Assembly (NCBI GenBank): GCA_032158295.1 | Contig: CM063248.1 | Span: forward strand, 2,087,773 to 2,151,772 | Direction of reading: 5' to 3' | DNA length: 64,000 bases | DNA from: Pycnopodia helianthoides | Lineage: Eukaryota > Echinodermata > Asteroidea > Forcipulatida > Asteriidae | In this document: piece by piece, positions 49,901 to 61,900 of the stretch | Layout: the number at the start of each line of letters is the position of its first letter | How positions within the stretch are numbered: the stretch's first letter is position 1 | Position numbers and translations under genes: made by a program | Notes under the pieces: model-generated | Told to the model about the DNA's origin: nothing | The model's input: only the letters and a program-made list of their open reading frames with translations | The model's database searches: none

Positions 49901-52900
49901 AACTGGAGTCACGAGTCAGCGAGCAGGTTGTTAAATCCAAACTCCGGACAATGGTGGGATTAGGAGTCTTGCATGGTTCAAACAACGGAGCAGATTCCAT
50001 ACTAAGTCAGCATTCATCAATTCATGTGAAATCTTCAGAAAAGATACTGATCCAATGAGTTTTACAAGTGCATGATGTGTATTTTCAGCAGGAAAAAACC
50101 CACTGCAACTGAAAAGCTAAAATATATGCGCGATCAATATTAAATGCAACAGCGAGATCTCCCTGGTATCCCGCGTTAGCAATGAACCATCTAACATTAC
50201 ACTGGTGGTTACCAATGAAAATCAACTTTTTATTTAGTGACTGCTGCGACCGAAGTTTTGCACCGAAACTTCGCTAAACAAGAACAGCAAGTTAAAATCT
50301 CAGACATTTTTTCAATCATGTAAAATGTAAATTGATTTTATAAATTGACTTTCTAACTAAAATAACTCAATTAAAACATTTTTATTAGCCCAATTTTGTG
50401 CTTGTTTGTGCGGTACATGCACACACTATGCACACAGTTATTTATGTATTGTAGCAGCCTTGCCTGTGTACACGTGCGGCCATTATGTCATGCACTTTGT
50501 GCATAGTGCATTGATTATCACCGCGATCGGATATTACGAGCTTCGGATATAAATAGGAAAACGGTGGACCTCGTATTAACGAGAGTCGACTGTACATGTG
50601 TTTACTGTGTAGATTCATTCACCACGTTATACCATCACAGCCCGGCATGGCATGTCTATCATTCAAAACCCTTCAAAACTACATAATATTGTATTAAATG
50701 GTCAGATAGTAGGAGGGTTGACTGTGTTTGTAATTAAATACCACTTATCATTGGTGGATTTTTCCATGCCATACTTTAAATGAAAACTTATAGCTTTCTG
50801 GAATCTATAAAAATAGCTGTTTTAAGTTTAAATTTAACTTGTGTGGTCAAATCAACCAAAAATTGGAGCTAGCATCGTTAACACTAATCAACTCCTATCT
50901 CACACAGGAAAGTACCGATACTGGGAAAGCATACCAAGAAGATCATATGCGGTGCATGGAGCTCACAGAACCTGCTAGCACTGGGCAGTGAGGACAAGAA
51001 TCTTACCATCAGTAACGCTGATGGAGATACCATCAAACAGGTATTGAACTCTTTGCCTACCACAGGCTGATACCATCAAACAGGTATTGAACTCTTTGCC
51101 TACCACAGGCTGATTGATGTAAACGGCATGCACTCTTTAGTTTGTCCCACAAGCTTTAAAAAAAAATTTCTATGAGGTGAGGGCTACACTTAACTGATTT
51201 GGGCTGTCGACCCAAATCATCTGTCACCAGTGGCACGTTACCACCTACTCCTGGGGCTGAAACAGGGTTATACCCCTTCACAGTCCTTAAGGATGTAGGC
51301 ATGGGTATCATTCACAAGGAGCCTGGCTGGTAGAGCAGAATGCACTACCTTCACAACTTTTTATGAAGCAATTGATCCATCTAAAATGTGTTTTATTGTT
51401 TATACTCACTCTGTGAACTATTCTGTACACTATTGGTGGAATGAAGTTTGGTAGGATTTCATCTATTGACCATTGAAATAATGATTACTGCATCGGATAT
51501 GTACGAGTTCGGATATAAATAGGAAACGTGGACTCTTATTAACGGGATTCGACATGTACATGTGTTTTACTGTGTGATTCATTCACCACTTATAATTCAC
51601 ACCGGCATGCCATGTTGTTCATTTTGAAACCCAAAATAATTAAATATTGTATTAAATGGTCAGATAGTAGGAGGTTGCTGTTTTGTATTATTCCAACTAT
51701 TCATTGGTGGATTTTCATGCCCTTCTTATAAAATGAAAATTAACTTTACTGGATCTATCAAAATAGCTGTTTTAAGTTTAATAAAATTCGGTTCAAATCA
51801 CAAATTGGTAGCATCGTTAACAAACAAAAAACAAACTCAAAAAACCCGACCGAATAGTTTGCACACAGAGTTAGTATAATGTCAAAGTTCTATGAGTTGT
51901 GACAGGTAAAACCCCGTAATTGTTATTTAATAGAATTTCCTTAGTCAACGCATAATTTCCATCAAACAATGAACTCTTTGTACAGATTTAAAATTACCAT
52001 CAAACTAGGTATTAAACTCATTGCCTACACGCTGATTGATGTAAACGATGCTATCTTTAGTTTGTCAAACTTATTAAAAAAAAATTTCTCAGATAGGCTT
52101 ACAACTTGAAAAGATGGCACGACATCAAATATTGTCACAGTGGCCGTTACAAACCATCGCACCCGGGCTGAAACAGGATGTTATAATTATCATTTTATAT
52201 GTAGGCATTATCCATTCTACAAGGGCTTGACTGTTAACCTGAATGCCATTTCTTCTTACAACTTTTTCTGAAGCAATTGTGCCATAATGTTGTACGATAA
52301 TTATACAACATCTGTGACTCATCTGTACATTTATGGTGGAAGAAGTTATGTAGGTTTCAATTCTAATTGACCATTGGAAAAAGATAAACTGATTCTGTGC
52401 TTTGTTTCCTTTTGCAGAACCATGTAAGAATTGACCACTTTATGTGATCTTATTTACAACTCTGTAGACTAATTATCTGCTTTGAACATTGTTTGTCATG
52501 GAAGTTTGGTCGGATTTTTATGTGTCATCTTTGTCCATTCGGACTTCCTTGAATTAAAATGTTATGGTACTCTTTGTTATTTGCAGACCATGGTAGAAAT
52601 CTAAAAATGTGTATTTGTATCATTTGTCTATTCAGTAGGCTTTTGAGAAAGAATTGGGTTTTCATTAGGCAGACCACATTGAGAATGGATCCATCCGATC
52701 TGCAGTTCTCTGAGATGAAGACAGATGGGAGGGAATGCAGGACAGGAGAAAACGGTGAGTTGTACTGCTTCAGGAAATATTGTATTTAATCACTTGTCTT
52801 TATAATGAAAGAATCCAGACGTTTTAAGACCACAATGTGTTCTTTTTTTTCATTAATCCAAAAACGCAAAAAACAAAACAAAAAACCCAGACCCGAAATG

Positions 52901-55900
52901 ATTGTTTGCACAGTGTTAGTTATAATGTCAAAGTTTATGAAGTATGTGACAGGTATAAAACATCCCCCTGTTAATTTTCATTTTTTATAGATTTCTTAGT
53001 CAAATTTCTTAGTCAATTCCTGTAACAAACTCTTTTGATATTCAAATTAAATTGAACGTCCTCCTTGTCCGGTTTTTTACCAAACCTCAAAATAGTGTCC
53101 CGACCCAATATATGAGTGTCACAAGTACATTTAGTTACTTGAGAGTTTTGTGAGTGAACTTAAGTGTAAAAAAAAACTGCTTAAAACACTCAGACATAGA
53201 TTTACTGAACAACGGCTGAAAAAACAGTAGCACGAATCAGTGCAAAAATGTTGTATCTCACTTAGATAAGCCCGGATGTACACACAAAACAAGTACAGGC
53301 AACCACGTGACGACCACAGTTGACATAATATAATAATAATAATAATAATATTCAATTTTTATATAGCGCTTTATACACCATGTCTCAAAGCGCTTCGAAC
53401 ATTATTACCCTGATCACTGGGCCATTTCATTCCTTAAACCATCTCAGCTCCCTGGGGAGTATACAACCTGTGCTGCCAAATATGTAGCGCACTAAGCTAA
53501 ATCAATCACAAGAACCATCTCTGCCCTCACCAGGTACCCATTTACCCCTGGGTGGAGAGAAGCAATTATAGTAAAGTGTCTTGCTCAGGGACACAGGTGT
53601 CACGACCGGGACTCGAACCCACACTCTGCTGAACAGAAGCACCAGAGCTTGAGTTCCGTGCTCTTATCCGCTCGGCCACGACACCCCACATGTAAGGGCC
53701 TTGTCACTTGAGGCACTTGTATGCTGAAGATACTTGATTGTCACGAGAACGTTTTTCTAAAACTCTAACCATTCCCAATAAAATTATGTGCAATTTGAAA
53801 TGCGATTGTTTTGTCTCTTTGGAAATGTTTTTTTCCCGGTTTATTTTTTAGCCCGGGGTGACGTCTTTAGCTGCCATTTCAGTTTGGGGCTTCCCGTGTA
53901 GAAGGGGTGATGCACACAAGGGGTTGGGTACTCTGTTAAGTTGCACCGTGTGAAATGGCCCTAAGGCAAAACTATCATTTGGTTTATTTTCTCAGGTCAG
54001 TGCCAGTGTCGGGAAGAAAACGTTATTCCTGTTCAACTTGGAGGATCCTGATAACCCGATAGAGTTGGCCTTCCAACAGCGATATGGCGCCATCATTGCC
54101 TACAAATGGTGAGTAAACTAAGTACAGGGTGATCAGGGGTGCACCCCACCAAATAGGAGAAAACAGAGCGTCGAGCTCATTAATATTTTGTAGGCCCTCA
54201 AAATATTCGATATTAGACAGATTTGAGAGCCCTGAGAAAGTGTTTCAGTGTAAAAATGTTGACCAATTGTGACCTGGGGGTTGTTGACTTCCAGCTTGAG
54301 GTATTTTGGATGACATAGGCCCTGAAATAAAAGGTCCTATTTGCTGAGAGGTGTAGGGACATTTTTCAAGATTGATGCTCAGACGTTTTGAAAATTACAC
54401 CTGTGTAGGGGTGTTTTTACTTGGAGGGAGAATAACTCGACGGGCCCAGGGACCCACCATATAAAATTGAACAGAGAATAAAAGTTCAAGAGTCAATTAA
54501 TAATTTTCCCTTTCAAGTTAAAAGCTGTGAGACTTTTAAGTATTTTTCGTGTATTTTTGAATAGTTAGCATTTTGCACTGTATGCTATGGGAGATTATTT
54601 GGTGGGGTGCACCCTTAGTGATATTCACTACTTGAGAAGACGCTCGTTAAAAAAATGGACTGCTCGACTAGTCCCAACTTTTTCTGCAACATCATTTTTC
54701 CCCTCCAAAGACTGTATACACTTGGATTTGATACAATTGGAGAGTGGTGGCCAAGTGGTATAGTGCGCGTATTCATGTTCTGTTGTTCACAGTATGTGGG
54801 TTCGAATCCTGGCCTGGCGGGTCACGATGCTTGTGTACCTTTAGCAAGATACTTTACCATTATTGCTTTGTCCTTTGGATGAGACATAAAGCCGTAGGTC
54901 CCATGTACATACTAGGATAGGTAGTGCATGTAAAAGAACCCAGAACGCTTCTCATGGAAGAGTAGGAGTTTACCTCTGAGTTACTGGTTCATTGCAAGCA
55001 CCCTTGTCTACAGGTTTCCTCAGGCTTCTGAATCACAAAGATTAAGTTCACTTATGAGGCATCCTTGGTTTCATTACCAGAAATTAGTAAAAAACAATAG
55101 CACACAACCCAACAACACTGGTGTGACATAATCACCTTCAAGATGAACAAGAAAAAAAAGGACACGTTCAGGTGAAAAGCTAGTTCAAAAACAACCCTTA
55201 TGTACCGTGTGTGGACGTTGACAAACCAGGATAGAAATCAAAATTAAGAGAAAAGTGAAAATAGTTCTTCAATGTAATTTCATGTTCTGTTGCTTGGACG
55301 TAACCTTTTTTGTGCTGGGCCCAATTTTGTAGAGCTGCTTAAGCAGAAGCTATTGCTTAACAAGTGTCTGCTAAGCAGAAATGAGCAGGACACCATTCAC
55401 AAATTAATTATACATGTGATGTGGTAGTTTGGCTGGTAACTTTACTCTGGTAAGCATAATTTTGTTGTGCTTAGCTACTTTTTGTGCTTAAAGGAACATT
55501 ACAGAATTGGTAAGAAAAAAACTTGTAAAATATACTTTTGATCACAGATTTACATAAAACTTACACGATCTAATGATGATGATAGTAGAAAACATCCCTT
55601 GAAATATTTTTGTCTGAAATGCCATATTTGATGAGAAATGAATAAAGTAATTTTCCGATTGGAGTTTATCGCTCAGTGAGCGTTTTATTCATTTTTTAAA
55701 TCTATATGAGTTCATGCAAATGTGTAATCGGTTTTTCACTATTTTCTCATGACCCAGATGGCCGATCGATCTCAAACTTCTACAGGTTTGTCAGTTTATG
55801 TATATGATGGATTACATAAAGTGCTTACACTGCCAGCAACTGTTTTGTTAGCAAAAAACAATTCTGTAATGTTCCTTTAAGCAGACTCTATGAAATTTGT

Positions 55901-58900
55901 GTGTATCCTCTACAGGTATGGTGACGGATACATCATGCTGGGTTTTTCCAACGGTTACTTCATCGTCATCTCGACCCATCTTAAGGAGATCGGTCAGGAG
56001 CTGTTCCAAGCCAGAAACCACAAAGATAACCTGACGTCCATCGCGATATCGCTGTCTCTAAACAAGGCTGCTTCTTGTGGTGATAATTGGTAAGAAAATT
56101 TGTTGTCCTACCCTGGAGCCTGATGGATGTATTAATTCTCCTTTCGAACCCTAATGATAGTGTAGACCTTAGCCCTGGTAGAACGTCCGTAGGGGGGTCG
56201 CTACAATGCAAACATTTTTTACAGCAACATTATTTCATTGTTTTACCCGATTGAATTAGCTGAAACTTTGTTTTTTTAATTCTTTGAGTCGGAATGATTT
56301 GTACCAGGTTACGTTCTGTTTCAAGTGTAATTTTCACCGAAAGTGAAAGCAGATATTTAAAAGATACTGAAGAAGTAGTGTACAGTTCTGGTACGGGGTG
56401 CTGTAAGCGCAGAGGTCCGCGGTAAGCAGAGCCGAGGAATTTGGCCCATGTCCTCGCACTGTTATTCCCTAAATGCAAATCCATAAACTTGGAGGATTTT
56501 TTTTTTTTTCCCATTCCAGTATCAAAATTCATGACTTGTCCGACCTGAAGGAGGTGTACTCCATCGTGACCCTGGAGGAAGAAACCAAAGGGCTGGGCCA
56601 GATCGGCTGGACGGACGACGGTCAACTCATGGCAGTCAGCTCAACCAGGGGCACTCTGTACGTTCACCTGACCAAGCTACCTGTGCTGGGAGACGCCCAG
56701 GGCACACGGCTAGCCTACCTGACCTCTCTGCTGGAGGTCACTGTGGTGAATCAAGTTGAACAGGTAGGGTGAACACTGCGGGTGAGAGATCATCGATAAA
56801 AGTGTGTGATGATTACCCGCCTATATGCTCCTAGGAAATGTAAAATGTACCTCACTGGTTCATGGAAGAGTCGATTTGTTCCAGTCTTCGTGTTTTCAAG
56901 AAACACATCAGTCAACCAATCTGTGAAAATTTCACGTAACTCACAAAATTATTGACCATGTGAGGGCGTGTGCGAACTGAATTTACATGATGCAAAACAC
57001 TAACTTTGACAAGTTTTTCATTGTTATTTTATTTTGCCATTTATACAAGAAAACGGCGTACAGGCAGTCAGAAAAAAGATAAAACTGATGCAAGGGGTCG
57101 TTGTTGAAAGCCCCCTCATGCGGTAAAAAATATGGTCAATTTGATGGTCATAATTTAGGGAAAACAAAGCAGTGTATGATGTGTGGGGGATTTTCGTTCA
57201 CATTCATCTCTGTTTTATTTCTATTGCTTCAATCAAAATAAGCAACACTGTGATTCGTGGGGAATTCAATTGCTGTTTCATCATCTTTGACAGCATATCA
57301 GACCTGTCGGATGAAAATATTTCTCTGAAGGATTAGTACTGGTATGATTTTTGTACTCGGTGAGGTCTCAAATTAAAATGAATTGTTTTTGTGTGTCATT
57401 GGAACATTGTGCGTTAAGTATTATGCGTTGTGCGTAAAAATTTAAATGTACGCCAGACAACAGGCATACTTATGTGTATGAGCGGACGAGGTATGATGCA
57501 CAACACTGAAGGTCATGTGGATTCCCAGCGTATCAAAAGTCGGCACGTTCTAGGCACAAAAGAATGTTCCCGTGGGCACACGCCCGAAATCCATTAGACC
57601 GCCAAAACGCTCCGCTGGACCGCATCATAGTGCTGAAGTACGGGAGCAATCCTACACTAGTGACGAGGCACATTAGTATTTTGAATGTTCCAATGGAACC
57701 TTCCGGCGGTCCAATGGAACAGTCCATGTGCAGGCGCTGGAATACTTATCCGATCCAATCAGAACGTTCCTACCGATCCGACTTTTGAGATGCTCCCTAA
57801 CTCTTCAAAAAAGGGACAACAATATTTTGAGAGTGACTATTTTGTAGACATTTGGCCCTCCAGGGTGACCTTTTGCAGTGAGTTGACCAGCCATTTTAAA
57901 GGAACATTACAGAACTGGTGAGAAAAAAACCTGTAAAATATACTTTTTGGTTACAGATTTACATAAAACTTACACGGTCTAATGATGATGAAAGTAGAAA
58001 ACATCTCTTGAAATATTTCTGTCTGAAATGTCATATTTGATGAGAAATGAATAAAGTAATTTTCCGATTGGAGTTTATCGCTCAGTGAGCGTTTTATTCA
58101 TTTTTTGAATCTATATGATTTCATGCAAATGTGTAATCGGTTTTTCACTATTTTCTCGTGACCCAGATGGCCGATCGACCTCAAACTTCTACAGGTTTGT
58201 CAGTTTATGTATATGGTGGATTACATAAAGTGCTTACACTGCAAGCAACTGTTTCGTTAGCAAAAACCAATTCTGTAATGTTCCTTTAAGCTATTCAACT
58301 GCACGGGTTGTGTGTGGTCGAACAACTGCACACAGAGCTGACTGTATGCATGTGTGTACAGTGTAGGCGCTTTCACCACATGATACCTTATTGCAGGCTG
58401 GAATAGTTTGTAACATCAGTGGGTGATATTGAATGGTCAGACAGTAGGAGGGTTAACATACACTTGCCATTCATCTTAACACATTATATTAACACATTTT
58501 GTAACTTACATTTTCAATACTGTAATAATCGTTTTTATGAAACAAAATCTTTAAGCAATTCTTTTCCACAAGTCTAATCAGATCCACTAATACAATTTTT
58601 CTTCTTTCTACCGTTATTATATTTGTATTTTATGATTTCTTATTCTGGAACGAGTCATGAGTAAGATGCATCGTGGGGAATTATTACTGTACACTTCCTT
58701 TCACCAGACTAATATTATACCAATAACATTATTTCCATGTCTCGCATTGCATTTGCCAATATACGTTTAGCGCCGGGTCGGCCGCCGAAAGGCAAGTTTT
58801 TCCTCCCATTTTCCCCTAGTTTTTGTCAACTACATCGTTCAGCTTTTTTCCCCTAATCTCTCATCTTTGACGTACTCTTCTCATCTTGAAACAGCCTCAT

Positions 58901-61900
58901 GTAGATCTCCTCTCATCCTTTCCTGAGTCAACTCTTTTATAGTAAAGTCGTCAAACTCTGTCTCTGGATAATTTTTTTTTTCTTCTGTTAAGTTGCATCG
59001 TGTGAAACGGCCCTAAGGCAAAACTATTTCCGCTACTATCACTTGTGCTCTATCAAACTTGCATGCCTGGCTGCTGGTGCATATAAGAGCTCACATGACA
59101 TGCTGTCATTTCTTGTTGTGGAAACTGTCTCATAGTGGGGGCAGATAGGGGGCATATTTGGGGCATTTGTGCCTTTGATGATACAAGCATGGAATTTGGC
59201 ACAGAGAGTACGCCATGAGAAAGATATTTGGCTGCTGACCCTTTGCACGACGTGGAACGCACCCCCGCAAAATGCCCGTCTACCATTTCCACCATTTTGG
59301 AAGTCAATTCCTTTGTTTATATTTTGACTTTCAAAATGGCGGACGGGTAGGTGCGTTTAAGTGCTCTCTGCATCGTCAAATGGGTCAAGATGGCCATCGC
59401 AGAACTGTCCTTTTAAAAAATATGGATGAAACAACAAGCAGGGCCCAATTTCATAGAGCTGCTAAGCACAAAAATGTGCTTAGCATGAAGTTTCTTCATT
59501 GATAAAAACAGGATTACCAATCAAATTTCCACGTGATTTTCAGGATAAGCAAACAACAGCTGAATACCAGTAACAAGCAATATTCAACACATGGAAATTT
59601 GGTGGTTGGTAACCCTGTTTTTATCAAGGAAGAAATTTCATGCTAAGCAAATTTTTATGCTTAGCAGCTCTATGAAATTGGGCCCAGTTTTCAAAGTTTT
59701 CAAAATGGCTGCCATTACATGTTATACAACTTATAGTTTTTTCAAAGGACAAATGTGCAACGGCCCTTTAGCCAAATATCTTTCTTATGACATACTCTGA
59801 CTGTGTGCCACGTACCATGCTTGTATCATCAAGTTCACAATCCTGCCACATACCTTCCGTACTATCAAAAGCTCAGTGCACATCGATTCTGCGTTGCTGT
59901 ACAAGTTTTTACTTTGTTTTTTTCTGGGGGGACGAAATGCCAAACTCTTTAGAAACTTTTAGAGCAAATGTTGTGACGTATTGAGTATTTCTTCATTTGA
60001 TAGCATTAGCATGTACATGTACAAGTAATACAGTGTTCTGGCCCAATCATGGCTCTGCTTGCCACAGAATTCTGCGCTTACGGCCCAATACGCACTTTGC
60101 AGGGTTCGGTAAACGCAGATTTATGTGGTAAGCACAGCCATGAAATTGGCCCCTGGTTTAAAAAAATCTCTATGGACTTGAATTGATTGTTTGATCTTGC
60201 CATCAAAGGGTGCATCATATGCTCAACATTACGTCCTTTGATCTAGCTGAGGGGTCATTGTAGCTTTTCTCATTACCATCTTCATTCTGAAGACTATCAT
60301 ACTCATAGATACATTTTTAGGGCAAAAGATGTAAGCCTTTTTCACTTTGATGAGACAATTCCCAGGAAAAACCCTCCAAAGAAAATCAGGGGGAAGTTTC
60401 ACCCCCCACAGGCCACCCAATGTTCGTTTCAGACTTGATGCAATTTTCCTGGGTGAAAATGGAACGGTACTCCCAAGCAGGGTGGAAGCTATTTCTAGGG
60501 AAATGGTTATTTCGTGGGCGTTTTCCACCGTCACCAATTCAAGTGTAAAAAGGGCAACCAAATTAATTTTCTTGTGAATTTCCTGGAAATTTTGTCTTGT
60601 GTGAAAGGGCCTGATAGTGTGTCATGCTATGCTGGTGTCAGAGTGTGCAGGATTCCGCCCAGGATTTTTTTCGTGGCGGAAAAATGTTTCACTGGAAACC
60701 ATTGCAAGATGGATCAGTTACACGGTAGATTAGAAAAAAAAGACTCAAAACCAAAGAAGTACTAAAAGTTTATGGCTTTGGATACCAATACCGGTAAATA
60801 AGCAATTTTACATTTTCTTGAAAACTTTTGAAAGGAAACTGCAAGTTTAATTTTACAATTTGGAAAAATCTGTGATGGTCGGAATCTGAGAAAATTCTGC
60901 CAGTGGTGGTTGGGGAATTCTGAGTGCCGGGGGGTTTTCCGGCCACTGTGAGCAGAACCCTGGATGTTGGTTCTTCCAATAGTCGACCTGGCCAAGTCGT
61001 GACACTTGTGTCTTTAAGCAAGACACTCTAATGACGATGCTTTTCCCCTCGATGGGATGTTCCTGTGTGTTGATGGAACGCCACAAAAAAAAATAACCAG
61101 AGGAAAGTTTTGACTTGATGTTGTGTTGGCAGCAATTTGCCTTACATAGCATCTTACAATTCTTGCTAATGCAACATCAAATTTTGGTATCCCATTCTGG
61201 TCAATACTGAATCGACCTGTTGAAAACACCTGCTTAAAGCTAGGGTCATAGATTGGTTTTTGTCAATGTAATGCCAATTTATAGTCAGATTTATAATATA
61301 TAAATACAATAAAAGTCACATGTGAGCGTTTCAGCTGAATACAGTGTCTACTTGCTGAGAAAACAGCACAAAACTGTAAAAACTGTCAAATTTTTTTGTC
61401 ACACAAACGTTACATCCATCCACGCTAAGTGAGGTGACAGCGGTTACTAACCGCATCTCTCGCCACAGCTTTCGCAAACGGACACCAACCTTGAGAAATC
61501 TGAGAAACAATTTATGCATGAATCGTTTCTCAGATTCAAATGTTTTGGGGTGAAAAATTATCCAAACCGTAATACTTCGAAGGGAATCCTTCCTCAAAAT
61601 AGTTTCTACTATCAACAGCTGCAATGCTTCTCACCAAGTTGTTCGGAGTATTTACCCAATCTATGACCCTACCTTTACGACAGCTATTTTTTCCTTTATA
61701 AATATCGGCTATTATGTTAGGTACTCATTGAAGCAGATTGATGGGGGCAAATCTGTGTATTGTTTCATGTGCTTATCGCAGGCATGCAACATTTCAGCTG
61801 AGTAAGATGGTAGGGTAGGGAGACCCTGCTGTCAGACCCCTTGGACTGGTGCCACACTCGACTACTGTGAACCCATGGTCTGCCTTTGCGGGAGTCGAAC

